Shown here in pieces: positions 49,201 to 61,200 of a stretch of 64,000 bases of DNA; within the stretch, counting starts at the first letter, position 1; each line of letters opens with the position of its first letter. Source of the DNA: Bombus terrestris (lineage: Eukaryota; Arthropoda; Insecta; Hymenoptera; Apidae); NCBI RefSeq assembly GCF_910591885.1, contig NC_063277.1, forward strand, positions 18,371,664 to 18,435,663, in the 5' to 3' direction. The position numbers and the translations under genes were made by a program. Under the pieces are notes generated by a model. The model was given only the letters and a program-made list of their open reading frames with translations. It made no database searches and was not told the origin of the DNA.

Positions 49201-49892
49201 ATATTTATAGGAAATTCGTTTAAACAAAGTACTACTTTTACAAAAGATTTCTAACAAACATAATATGAATTTTATCGAAATTAAAACCATCGTGTTAAGG
49301 CCTGGTATTTGCATTTCATTTAAAATAATCCTTTTTAATCAATTCAATGTTCACGCATCCGATTTCAGTGAATATTAAAAATGTGTACTGCGGTAATCGA
49401 TTAAATAAATATCGATGTATCTTTCGTAATATTAATCGCGTTAAAATAAAGCAACCTATCTATCAAATTTTCTTATCGGTTAATTAAAAACGATTTTCAA
49501 AATATAAATATTCCAGACAATTTTTTAGAAATTTGCACACAGGATTTTGCAGGAGAAGCTGATCCGTGTCGGTGCAGTTTTGTTCCTTCGCTGCATACGA
49601 AATTTTTATCGCCGTCTTATGAATATATTCGATCAGGTTCTAAATCGCAAGAAATTATCGACGTCGTACCCGAGGCTAACATTCCACAATCCATCGGCCA
49701 GTGGCACGCGCCATAAAGGACCGAGGAACTCCCCGCGATACACCTAAATATAAATCCGATTTATTATTGACACAGGATATTATTAAATCCGTTTACCTCG
49801 TTCTCCCGCTCAAACTAAGTTTAAATCTCCATCATTGATAAAAGAAAGGAAAAAAGCAGAAAGAAAGCGAGGCCAACAAAACGATGGACAGA

Positions 49893-49904
49893 GGGGGGGG
49901 GGGG
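49893..49904 (+). repeat. Poly-G run of 12
   Basis: Twelve consecutive G. Long G homopolymers are rare in insect DNA, and the length here may be a sequencing or assembly estimate. Confidence 0.85.
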
Positions 49905-50276
49905 CGAGCTAGAACGAAACGGAAGAATGGCGAAGCGACGAAGAAGAAAAGAGACGCAGCTAGAGCGGAAGGGAAAACCGTTGGAAGAGTAGAGCAAGCC
50001 GACGAATTTATTAACTTTAAAAGCTGGCTGCAATGCCGCCTTGTTGGAGGCGCTTTCATGGCTTTACGACCTGGCTGCCCCCTTTGCCTCTCTCCTCGAT
50101 CGACTCACCCTAACTTCCAACTACCCTCATCCCCTATCCAAACCAACCCACCCCTATCCCGTGGATCCATGATGCTCAACTTATAATTTTCTTTGAAGCT
50201 TCGTGGCTTATCGATTGGCCTTTATGATTGGAATTTGTAATAACTTTCGATCCGGGTGCCGTTTCACCGCACGACG
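49905..50276. other. Noncoding stretch between poly-G and the hexamer repeat
   Basis: A purine-rich start (about 49905-49995) leads into mixed sequence with CCC-rich pyrimidine DNA at 50100-50160. No exon or RNA gene is seen. Confidence 0.5.

Positions 50277-50308
<32 letters not shown>
50277..50308 (+). repeat. GTGCTC hexamer tandem repeat
   Basis: Five perfect GTGCTC units plus two bases. Because the unit is six bases long, every frame stays open through it (Arg-Ala, Val-Leu or Cys-Ser dipeptides; His-Glu on the reverse). This explains the long overlapping frames here without any gene. Confidence 0.9.
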
Positions 50309-50309
<1 letters not shown>

Positions 50310-50387
50310 AACGCGCGTGCCTTCACAGGCACAAGAGGGGGTTTTACTCCCCCGGATTTCATATCGCGGTGCTACCCGCCACTGCAC

Positions 50388-50455
50388 CTCCGTCGCCGCA
50401 CTGCCGCCGCACCGCCGCCGCACCGCCGCCATCTCCATCGCCACCATCCCACTTT
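50388..50455 (+). repeat. CCG/CCA triplet-rich tract
   Basis: CCGCCGCACCGCCGCC-type units, with CACCGCCG repeated, 80 bases after the hexamer repeat. Frames through it give proline, alanine or histidine runs. It could be part of a GC-rich leader, but there is no supported coding start. Confidence 0.75.
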
Positions 50456-52912
50456 CGAGGTATGAGGATCCAATAATGGAGTCACAAAGATTTAGTTGCT
50501 ACTTCGATGGTCTTTGAGCGTTTCGCTCGATAGCAACGGTGCCCGCGATAGAAAGAGTGGCCAATTACCGAACGGTGTCTCTTCCTACCAGCGTTTCCTT
50601 CAGACCTTCTCACGTATGACAGCAGTGATAAATGACGTTGACTGCAAAGCCTTCTGTCGTTCTCGATTGAAACTAATACCGCTAAAGATCGATCCTTTGC
50701 TTCTATTCCTTCGCGTCATTTCGATATCTTGCAGTTAACGTGTTAATGTAGTGGAATTTGGATGTTATCGCTGAAATAGAAGTAGCGCGCGAATTATTAT
50801 TCGTACAAGCGCCGAAGAATCACTATTGGAAGTTTAATGTAAACTGTGAAATTGTAGACTTTATGGTCATGTGGCAATTTAGAAAGTATTTAGAATTCAT
50901 AACAATAGTATCTTGCTCTTTTTTCGTATTTCAGGGAAACAAAGTCGGTAGGTTAATTAAGCATCTGGAGATTAGAATGTTCGGCCAATTACTCGACTCG
51001 TTAGACCGGCTAGACAAATTTGCCTGACCGAGTCGGATATTCAGGAAAGATTAGTGTAGATTGCTCGGATGAAACTGTAAGACTCGGTGAAAGTCGGTTG
51101 ATCGAATTACTGAACCTAAACGCGAACTTGGATCTTGCCAATTACCGTGGTAATTGAGCAACTTAAGCTACGAATAAATCTTTTTCTTTTCGAATTGAAC
51201 GTCGGAGCCAGATTCCTTCGTACGAAGACTGACGGAACGGATAATTAAATCTATGTTTGAAATCGATTTTGTCTTCCATGCTAGTGATACTAATAATTCC
51301 AGAAAGATCCGACTGACTTCGTTCATGACGTTTAATTACATTTGCAAATATCTAATCGACCACTTAATCCAACGTTATGCACTCGGTACGCACTCTAAAA
51401 TCGCGACGTTGCTACGCCGATTCGAAATTCTGCATGCAGATTTAACATCAATTTGACATTTTCACCGCGAACAGAGTAACACGAAGCACGATAACTCGGA
51501 GGTTTGCGCGAAGAACAGAGTTTCCTGCGAAGAGCCAGCTAGCTACGATGCTAATTTAATTTTTCTTCGAAACTTCCAGAACCATTGCGATTCTTTCAAG
51601 CAACCCACTCACCTCGAGTACTTTAACGAGGCTTCGACGAACACGAATATTAAGAAACGACGCATTCTGAAACGCAAATGAAAAGTGCAAATGGTAGATA
51701 AAACGTATACACGGTGATAAAGAAAATTTCGTTATCTTCGTTTAAGTTTTCTACTAAAGCTATCCATATGTGTCCAAAATAAATTAAATGTTCGAGCGCA
51801 AAAGTTAAAAGTAGCAAACATTCTTGTCGGCATCGTAAAACCTAAAAATACCATCGACCTAGAGCTAAGCTAAGCCTTTCGAGAGAGCGCGGTAAAAGTC
51901 GAGCAAATCGAAATCGGGCAGCGCCACCAGGTATAAAATTGCAATAGCGACGCATCGCTGGTGTGCAGTGAGTCTGAAGCGATGCACACGCGAGACACGT
52001 TGCAGTGATAAAGACAAACGACGAAGCAATTACGAGGTCCGCATCGGGCGGAATGAATAGTTGCCGAAGTAGCCAGGCGGAGCAAGGCCGGGAACAATGT
52101 TTCACGAAAGACGAATTGCGACTCGAAAATGCCGAGGACACGAACTGCCGGTGGTCAGCTGTGCTCGAAAATGAATCCTTCAGGAAGATATTATATCCGC
52201 CTGATCCCGATCCATTCCGGAGGACAAGAGAATGATGTAAGGAGGCACAAGGGGTTGCCCGAAGGAGGAAAGCGAGTCTGCTCGAGCTTGGCTTTACGGG
52301 GATACCGAGTAAATGCCCCATGAATGAACGATGAGCCCTGGGGCCGAGGATCCACCGCCTGCTTCATTTCTGCCTCCTTCTACCGGGTTAACCGGCCGAG
52401 CGCGCCCTTCCTGCGAATTCGAATCGGATTTAGAGTCGACCCCGGTCCCGTGGCCTCCCTGGAATTACGATTAGACTGTGTTGTCGATGGATACGGATCC
52501 TTATTACCTTCTCGCCTCGGCAACGATAGCGGATCGTGGAGTGGATGTGTGAATTTGAAGGATAATTATGGCCCTGATGAGAGCAAAAGGAGTTGGTGCG
52601 TGATAACGCAAAGAGGGATCTGATTTTAGGATATCTTTGGTCGAGATAGAGATAGGTAACGAGTAATACAGACGATTCGTTTCTGTGGAGCGCGTGGCTC
52701 CACGATCTCCGGAACCAGATCAAACGACCAATAACACGAAGTTTTTGTCGACTTTGAAAAGTAACACCGAAGACAGGAAAAGGAAGGGGAACACTTGCAC
52801 AAGAGAAAGGAAACTCAGCGTCGAGACGAAGGCCAGACGATTCGCGTGGGTCACCAACAGCAAGCGTGATGGACCGTTTTCCGATAATCGAGCCTACTTT
52901 CTGTTCCACTAA
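50456..52912. other. Noncoding stretch
   Basis: Open frames of up to about 160 codons occur on both strands at 51.84-52.32 and 52.43-52.91 kb, in GC-richer DNA. They are Ser/Arg-rich and overlap others on the opposite strand. No splice-bounded exon with protein-like composition was found. Confidence 0.45.
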
Positions 52913-52935
52913 CCCTCCCCTCCCCTCCCCTCCCT
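52913..52935 (+). repeat. CCCCT pentamer repeat
   Basis: Four CCCCT-type units followed by a TC-rich tail (CTTTCTCTCTGTCTCTG). C-rich on the + strand and G-rich on the other, so the - strand could form a G-quadruplex. Confidence 0.85.
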
Positions 52936-54619
52936 TTCTCTCTGTCTCTGTCCGTTCTCCGTGTCTCTTTCGATTCGACTGACCGATCGTACATCAGAAA
53001 CGCGATGATAATTTACTATCTTACGATCCAGTCGGATTAAACGGATTTATTAACACCTGCTTCGTCATTTTTGAACGTAAACGATGCAAACTTAATATAC
53101 CAGCGATATACTATGTGAAATTCCTGCGCAACTGCCGGTTCACCGTCTGTAACCGGCCGACCCAGATCGCGACAAGTATCCTATGAATGCCAGGGATAAT
53201 GAACGCGATTACGTTAACTGAATTCCCTCGACCTCGACGAAAGTTAATACGGTTTAATGCCGTTTTGTGAACAGCTACGAGTTACCTCAGCGCGCAAGAA
53301 TGGGCCACAATGACATTGAACGAACGACGGCAATTAAAAATCCATTCTCTTAATGTCGTAAATTAGAAAAGTGCAATTGATAAGACCTACGTTGATTTGA
53401 AGTAAAGTATATATCGTAAAGAAAACTATCCTATAACACGCCAATCGAATTAAAGTTTTAACACTTTTCTTGAACAATCGATCGTTTACTTAATCGATTG
53501 TTTACTAACTTTTTCTTTTTAATTTATCCGCTTTAGTTTTCAATTCTTTATAAAAAAGAACAAACAGACAAAATAAATTTATATATAATTTCAAAATAAA
53601 CAGACAAAAAAATTGTAGATTAGTGAAAAAAGAGAAAAGGCGAGTTCTTTTGAAAACGCTTGAAGCGTTCGATTGTTTTTCACTAGAATTCCATTGATTT
53701 TCGGATTTTGATTTCACACGGGTCCGATTTCTATCAAATTGCAAGATTCACTTTTATCGATTTTTAGTGATCGAAGCTCGAAAACATGGCTCATATATAA
53801 CATTCGATGCAATTAAACGAATTACAACGATTAAAAATGTTTTCACTGTTTCTACCGTGTCTCAACCATCGATAACCGTTTGAATACTTTTATTATAACT
53901 GATGTTGTCTTTCTCTTTGTACATTTTTAAATAAATTTTTATTAACCGTATAAAGTTTCGAGTTTCTCAAAGATTCGTCGATTGGACAAACTTTTTCAAA
54001 CTTTCACAGCTTCGATTTTGAATTATTTCTCTCTTTGGATGCTAGGAATTCTAAGAGCCCGATATCGCGAATGTATCACGCTATCGATTTTTCCAATCCT
54101 TCAAAATTCAATGCTTTCTTTCTTCTAATCTTTTCGACAATCTCTCACAGTAGCAAAAAGTAACGAATCTACAAATTCATGGAAAAGATTCACCCTAATA
54201 ACCGGCATGATTTCCAGTTCACTGGAAAGCAATCCTTGTTCTCGATGTCATACATCGCCAGAATTCTGATTTACGAAACGAGAGTGAGAAATAGCGGAGG
54301 AAGATGGTCCGTACGATGCTATCAGCGTTGTTTGGTGGCAATGGTGGTACAATCAACCAGAATACGTTAACCCGTCGATTGACAGATTCTGCTGACCGAT
54401 AACTCGCAGCAGCATCGACTCCCTGGGATTTCATGAAAAAAGACGAGACGAACAATCGGTCCAATAAAGGAGTAAGAAGAAGAGGAAGGAGGAGGATGGA
54501 TAGCGATTGACACATGAAAGATTCATGGCCTGCACCCGATGGCCACATCAGAAATGCCACGGGGCGAGCCCCGATTCGATTCTCCTTTTCTTCGTGTTCC
54601 GAAAGGTAGCTGGAATTAC
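52936..54619. other. Noncoding stretch
   Basis: The 53.2-53.35 kb part mixes ACAATG/CATTGA Sox-like cores with AATTAAA sequence and may be regulatory. The 53.4-54.1 kb part is very AT-rich. No exon or RNA gene is seen. Confidence 0.45.
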
Positions 54620-54720
54620 CGGGCTCCCCGATTGCTGCTTCAGCCAGTTGTTGCTGTCTCGAATCCAGCGTTTCCAGGCCCGTTAAGTCCGCTTCGGTAA
54701 TCAGGCCGCGTTCTTCTTGG
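54620..54720 (-). CDS. Internal exon candidate, 101 nt, acidic Gln-rich segment
   Basis: On the - strand, TTTTTGTTTCCGG-type sequence precedes CTAATCAG, whose AG lies at 54722-54721. The segment 54720-54620 then ends at CCCG before GTAATT (donor GT 54619-54618). It encodes 33 full codons between split codons (1 + 99 + 1 nt). The translation begins QEERGLITEADL, continues GLETLDSRQQQLAEAA and ends IGEP. It has an acidic, helix-prone composition with none of the Ser/Arg runs common in chance frames here. The surrounding open frame is 201 codons long (54824 to 54219), but the parts outside the splice sites look random. I do not recognise the protein. A linker or cytoplasmic segment of a larger protein is a guess. 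The donor is only moderate. Confidence 0.35.
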
Positions 54721-54841
54721 CTGATTAGTTGGCCGGAAACAAAAATCGCCGCGAAGGAGCTAGACTCGAAGGGAGAACCGAAGAAAAATGAAAAAAGGAA
54801 ATACGATGCTCCACTTCCATCCAACCAAATATCGTTGTTAT

Positions 54842-54859
54842 CTTTTATCTAGATAAAAG
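54842..54859. repeat. Perfect 18-bp palindrome
   Basis: CTTTTATCTAGATAAAAG reads the same on both strands. It lies about 120 bases upstream of the acceptor of the - strand exon candidate, so it would be intronic there. It is AT-rich and has no loop, so it is more a symmetric DNA site than an RNA hairpin. Confidence 0.8.
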
Positions 54860-57800
54860 TTATTTTTTATATAGATAAGAAAAAATGTTACGTATCGCAA
54901 ATAAAGATCTGGAGAAAGTTGGATTCCAGAGTTAACGAGGTTTTAAACAAATTATATAGATATAAATAATATATTTTTTTCAACTAACCATTGAAAATTT
55001 ACTAAACAAATGTCTCTGGAAAGGAATGGAAAAAATGAACGAAATGACGAGAACAAACGAAGACGGACAAAGCAGAAAACAACAAAGGAAGGAAAGATAG
55101 GAGGCGAGGGGACAAAAGGTGGCAAAGGGTGGGAAAAAGAAAATTTGGCGAGAATCAAGACGTTCTTTCGACGTGATACTTGGTAGCCTCTTATCGTGAA
55201 AAACGATACACGTATATCGGTCTCTGGAGAGAAGAGTTGGTGTATATGTGTATATGTGTTTGTTAGGACAAACTCGCACACAGTTACGGCTGGTTGCGCT
55301 AGAATCTAAGTAAGTAAGTACATCCTTGTACTTCTCCTAGAGTTACGTGCGGGGGTTTGAAAATGGTCGGCGCTCTTATGAATTGGTATTAAAGGATAAT
55401 TACGATGGTGATCCCAAGACGACGATTTATTACGTCGGAACAGGAAGGCGGATTGGGAGAGAGCAACGAGGAAGAGCAATAACGTCCAGCAAGCCGTAAT
55501 TCCATAGAATTGGTTTAAGATAAACTCAACCGGGTATTAATCGTTTTCAAACGAAATTCGACTGCAGATACTATTTTCGAAGATATCTCGTCGGTCGATA
55601 GGAACAGGTCTCGTTCTTCTCGCAAATTTTCAAAGCGACACGAGATCGCTAAGGACACGAGATGACTTAAATGACGCGCGACGCACGTTCCATCCCCAAA
55701 AATTTGCCGCGTCGCTGAAGCGCGCTGTTACACCCCGCCGGCCGTTGGCTCAAACAAACTCCCGACCGAGAGAGCTAGAACGCGTCCCCTACCAAGAAAC
55801 AGCGACAGACGGAAAGAAGGAGAAAGCAGGAAAGAGAGCGACATAATGGGCCGACGGTGATTTGTGAAGGGCGCAAAGTTGATTCAGGGGTGAGAACGGC
55901 ACAGCTTTCGGCCGACGAAAATGAGCTCTAAATCAGGAATACCTGGGAAAACGGGTGTAACAAAAAGAGCTGCGCGAACCGTACCGCCCGACAGATAGTA
56001 GATGGGACGAGAATCCGTAGAACCAAGAAAGTAGAATCACACGACAGGAACGATGCGAGAAAAAGAAGATAGAAGTGGAAGCTGCGAATGATGCGAACAA
56101 AGTATAAGACGGCAGGCTTTCGGAGCCAACAAAATCCCAAAGAAGCTGTCTATCGAGAAATCCTTTTTCGATTCGATGAAAACATCGTTTCCTTTTCCTT
56201 CGAGGAGCGAACATACACCTTGGCGTTATTCTTATAAAATGTTTGAACAATGATTGCTTAAATAATGTATCGTTCGAACTCGTAAAGTAGAATACGTATG
56301 AGAATCTTTGGGGAAAAGCAAGATCTTAGACGAACGTAAAGAAGCGAGAAAAAAGGAGGGGAACAATTGGACGAAGACGTTGCGGAGGAAGGAAAAAGGG
56401 AAGAGGGAAAAGACGGAGAACGCTGTAGCCGGTCGTAATCCGCATCGAAGCGAAAAATACGGTTTTTATCTTGAAAACCGGGGTTAGAAGGGGAGAGGCA
56501 GGTTGGATAATTGCGTAATTAATTACAGCTTTTATCCCGCGGCTCGTGTCGGTTCGTGGAAGCCCAGACTGCGCTACCTACTTTGCCGACCGAGCACCTG
56601 GGCGATCGTGATTTACGTTCGCCTCGGTAATTAACATAGATAGAAACCGGTGCCCCGTCCTCGCCAAACGAAAGTCTCGGCAACCTCTTTCCCTCCGCCC
56701 CTCCCATTTCCTGCACGATCTTCCTCCGCTACCTTCGAACCTTCAACCTCCATCTTTTCTTCTCCTTCTACACCCTTTTTCTGCTTCTTATCGCGAACCG
56801 TGACATCTAAACCTCGAAATCGCGCATCCTCCGGTCTTCTTCGAACGGACCAAAAAGTAATTCTGGGAACTCTCGTTTCTTTCCCTGGCACGGCGACCTA
56901 TAAATCCGTGCTGGTTGCCCGAACACATGTAAAAACATCGTCTCCAAGAGCGAACGGAGAGAAAGAAAGCGAAACGCGGAGCGATCTTTTCGATGAACAC
57001 GGGGAGGCAACGATGCAGGGAAACCGAGCGTGCCGTTCTCTTCGTATCCTCTTTTGTCTCTTTGCAAGGATTCCCTCGAAAAGGAGGAAGATTACGTTCG
57101 AAGATAAGAACGGGTTTTCTTAAGGCGAAAAGTGTTTTACGCTGTTTAGATAGAAATAAAATGGAGCGCGAGCTATTGTTCGCCTCGTTCGACCTGGAAT
57201 TTTTGTAATACGGGATGTTTCAAAACTTTCCGTATCAAAAAAGTAAATACTTGAGAAAGCGACGATAAGCGTTGGTTTCGAGAAATATTTGCGAGAAATA
57301 GTATTCTAAAACGGACGATGATAGACTCAAAAAGCAGAAATTCGACAGTCTCGTATTTCACAATTCCTCGGTTCGGTGTCCATTCATCATCTTCGCGAAT
57401 ATCGTACAGTCTACGGTTCAACTATACGATCGTATCACCTTCGACTGTTCACAGAGGGAAAATAAACTCGCGGAGAAAGACCTGCCACTTCGTTTTCATC
57501 GAAACGCTTACATACTGTACCTGAACTGGAATCCAACCCGATAAAAAAGTAATATCGCAGTTGCGTAACTTCAATTTAAATATTGCCGCGGTGGAGGGCG
57601 AAAATTTCTTTATTACGAACGCGCGGGGTTAAGAGAAGAGATCGGATTTAAACTCACGGAAAGAAAACCACGGAGAAACTTTTCCATACACTTTGCGAAA
57701 CTGACCATTCAGAGGCAAGTCGTAAATTTCATTATAACCATCCGACCTGCTTTCAATAAGGCCAAGAATTTACGTCCCATTTTCTCCGTCTCTTTTCTTT

Positions 57801-58194
57801 TCCTCTTTTCTTTTTTAACAACGCAGCCTTATCCTCCTACTTTGCACGCCACGCGAAAAATAAAACGCAATAGAAGCAATTTACGCGGCACTTATTCCAC
57901 GAGTAATAGAATTACCTAGTTATACGCGCGAATATTTGAGCGAGCTAACGTTACACGGTTAATAATGGCGTATTATGTCAGCTTGGCAATAAAACAAAAT
58001 CCACTTAAGTTTGCCATTACACCTGGCTGCCTCCGTTCGAATCGTCGATTGGTTATCTTCAAGCGATGTGGATCATTTAATATTTTTACGACTAACTATA
58101 AGTAGTAAATCCTTTCTCAAATTGAAAATGGTAATATTATGTCCTTTTGCAAATTGATTCTTTAAGTGCTCGTTAAAATAAGCCAACATGATCG
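54860..58194. other. Noncoding stretch
   Basis: A purine-rich run lies at 56340-56422. GC-richer DNA at 55.68-56.1 and 56.5-57.0 kb carries long but low-complexity frames on both strands. The 57.9-58.03 kb part has an enhancer-like motif set. No supported exon, RNA gene or mobile element. Confidence 0.45.
57900..58030. promoter_or_regulatory. Enhancer-like motif cluster
   Basis: TTAATAATGG, TATTATGTCA, GGCAATAAAA, CACTTAAG (NK-type) and ACACCTGG (containing the CAGGTG E-box on the other strand) occur within about 100 bases. They sit in frame-free DNA between GC-richer blocks. The mix suggests regulatory DNA but is not proof. Confidence 0.2.
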
Positions 58195-58223
58195 AAAGAG
58201 AGAGAAAGAGAGAGAGAGAGGGA
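58195..58223 (+). repeat. GA repeat
   Basis: GAAAGAGAGAGAAAGAGAGA-type units, about 29 bases. A microsatellite. Confidence 0.85.
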
Positions 58224-61200
58224 GTATTCCTCTTAATACTTACAACATTAAAAAAAAAAAATTGACTAAAAATCCGTAAATGAAATTTTCTCTTAATGAG
58301 TTAACATAAAATACGAAATCGGTGATTATAATTCTGATTAAAACAATGGCGACAATGGTTGGCGATCAAAAAAGAAGCGATCGGAATAAAAGGAAGATCG
58401 ATTCCATTTCCACCCTTGCCAACGACCTAATTTCACTCGCGAATAACAAACTCTACACGCCTACCGTTTTGCGCGATATTTATCGCGTTGTTTACCAGAA
58501 GCTCTCCCAATTTTTCGTCGTAACGACCTACGACTCTCCCGGAAAGCATCGCACGCGTTTTAACCCGAATGAGCAAGACAAATATTCTCTCCCGTTCTAC
58601 GAAAGAAATATTTCCGAAAATTTCCTCTTCCACTATATCACGTTCCACGTGTCACGGATACTTTTCCATGGCCGTTGGTACGAGAAATTGCTCTCGATCG
58701 TCGAACATTCGGTAAAACTTTCATTGCTGCGCGTCGGTCGCTGTTCATCATCCAAGGGGTAACGTGGAACCAACTCATCTACATAGGTATCCGCACACGT
58801 AGGTAGACTGCTCGAAGTCCTTGAGTATACAAGTGTAGGTTGTCGAATGGGGTGGGCAGACCAGGTTCGAAGAAGCTTCGAAAAGTTTCTCACTGGGAGA
58901 AAAACGACGAGAAAGAGTGCGCGGAGATCTTATATGCTACGTGTCCGAGAGAACATCCGGGAAGAAGTTAGATTCTTAATGCCGATGTTCGAGCACTTCA
59001 TCTTCAAAGATTCTCTCGCTCGCCCTCTCGTTTCGGTCAGGGTCGAAGGAGGTGAGAGAAAAGTTGCCTGTTCGACTCGATGGCGATAAGAAGTCGGTCT
59101 ATGTATCAAGAAAGACGAAAGGCCGCGCCTTTGATTCAACGTTCCATCTATTCGGACAAAGGGATCGAGAGATGAAGACGAATATCGCCGAGAGAACGAG
59201 ATAAAGCGTGTATGTAAATTGCTAGAGGAACGAAGGTGGAATGCAGGGTAAACGGAAGTCGAAGGAAGGATAAAGTCGATGGTATCAATTTCATTCTGTG
59301 CTTCAGATCGATGAAATTGGACGACCTGAACAGAAAATATGAAAAAAAACGTAAATCCGCTGATCGTAGATATTTTGATATTACGACACGATGCTTTTAA
59401 CCATGAGATAAGATTTATTTCGTAATAAGCTATAAACACTCTTCCACGCAATTGTTAATAGAATTAAAACATTGCTTTGGCACGTACGATCGGATCGATT
59501 ACACATCGTCGGCCACCTAATGAATATTATGTGTATAACAAATGATTACCATCGATACTCGTAGTTTAACGTCGTAATCACGTTATCCGGTCGTTTCAGA
59601 CTTGTATTCAATTTTACATTAATAGCCCTTGCGAACGAAACACATAAATTTAGCTTATCATCCCTGTAAACCAATACGCGTCACGCGCGAGTAAATTACT
59701 TTTGCAAATCGTATTATTCAGGATATCGGTGAGCAAAGGGACTTTGTCGTATAAAAAGAGATCCCAAGAAATTGGTTTAATTTGATTGGTCGATATAATC
59801 TCTTCTTTGCCAATACAATCCCAACGTCATTGTGGCGACTATGTCACTTATCCGCTCACGGTACGCTAACGGTAAGGCGTAACGCAAACCCAAAACCACC
59901 ACTCGGCATTCTCATTCAAGAACGATCGAGCCTTTAAACGACGTTCTAGTCTGCTCTAAGCGACGCTAAAAAAACGTAGAAATCCTCGGATAGAAGCTCG
60001 TTTGGTCGTCTCCCCTTTTTGGGAAGAGCAACTATTATAGAGCGGAACGAGGGAAGGGTAAGCGACGATGAAAAGTAAAAAAATCACGGCGTGACACGAG
60101 GATGAGACCCGGTTCAATTGGATTTGCAACCGAGCGGTCCACGATGTAGCTCGATGCGACCCCAGAGAGAACTTGAAAGAACTCGGGACGACCCTCTATG
60201 CACGAACCAGGGGAGGGGGAGATTCGTGACAGTGGGAGTGGGTGGGAAAAAGGAGATTTCGCGTTAAAAAACGCGGACGAGGCAAAGGTTAAGAAGAGCC
60301 AGCACGCGTCCGAAATCTTAAGCAGCCTCTATCGTCGACCGTAGAGCTACTTTTCTCCGCTTTCTTTCACTCCCAATTTCTCCGCCTTCTTTCTTCGCTT
60401 TCCACTTTACCGATCCTTTGCCCTCCACCCCGAGTTCTCGCTTAACTTCTTCGATTCCTAGATATACCTACCCTTATCACGGTTCGACACCAATCTTAAG
60501 CTCGTTCGTGTGAATTTCGACTAGTCGTTTCGTTTAGCGCTTTTAGGTAACGTTTTATATTCAGCGCAGTGGTCGATGGAATGACAGGGATTTGCAAGCG
60601 ACACTTTAATCGTACGTTGATAGTCGTGAAACGACTAGAAGCACTCATAGATAGTTATAGTTCGAGTTATAGGATAGAAATGCATCATCGGATTAAACGG
60701 TTTTGCTTATCGACGAACGACGCCACGATAAACGGACGACACAGTTTTATATTGTGAACGGTTGTAACTCGCGGATTATCTAATCATCGTGGTATCGGTA
60801 TTGTCCGAACCGGCTGGTTAATAACTGAGGGATTATCGTAGTTTTAGGCGTACTTAAGATACCGATTCAAATACATACGTCTATACGTACAGATACGACT
60901 CGTTGAGTATTGTAATTCTTTAGACTGCCAGAAACAATTAGGAAATTCACGTAATGTAAATGAATAGCTATGTGTCGAGACGAATTATTCCAGATAACCT
61001 TTTTATATTCAATTCGTGGCAAATTCGGTTTATGTCCTTGATTTGCTCGCATACGACGAATCACGTCGTTTCAAGTATTTCATATATCACAATATAGTAT
61101 AACGTTCCCTTTAGCTCTGATATTTGATTCGCTCTGGAAATACAAGATTTCCTAATTATCTCGAGCAATGTATAATATACGTATATATGACTGAAATTGG

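Larger units (their letters stand above)
43869..49892. other. Noncoding stretch with pyrimidine tracts
   Basis: Pyrimidine-rich + strand tracts lie at 44020-44112 and 46128-46240. A (GC)8 alternating run lies at 45964-45979. One weak exon candidate lies at 45677-45936. A + strand frame of 122 codons starting at 48747 has no splice support and no recognisable domain. The rest is AT-rich with nothing to report. Confidence 0.45.

Noticed and set aside
50228..50517. Cluster of overlapping + strand frames with repeated dipeptides
   Set aside because: Fully explained by the GTGCTC hexamer and CCG triplet repeats.
51842..52909. Two 159-codon - strand frames
   Set aside because: Ser/Arg/Phe-rich composition, overlapping + strand frames, and no exon boundaries.
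54219..54824. The full 201-codon - strand frame as a single gene
   Set aside because: Only the central 101 nt between splice signals looks protein-like. The flanks, including a Leu-rich stretch, read as chance.
58346..58762. 138-codon + strand frame with a fair start context
   Set aside because: No domain, signal peptide or splice support, and frames of this length are expected several times by chance in 64 kb.
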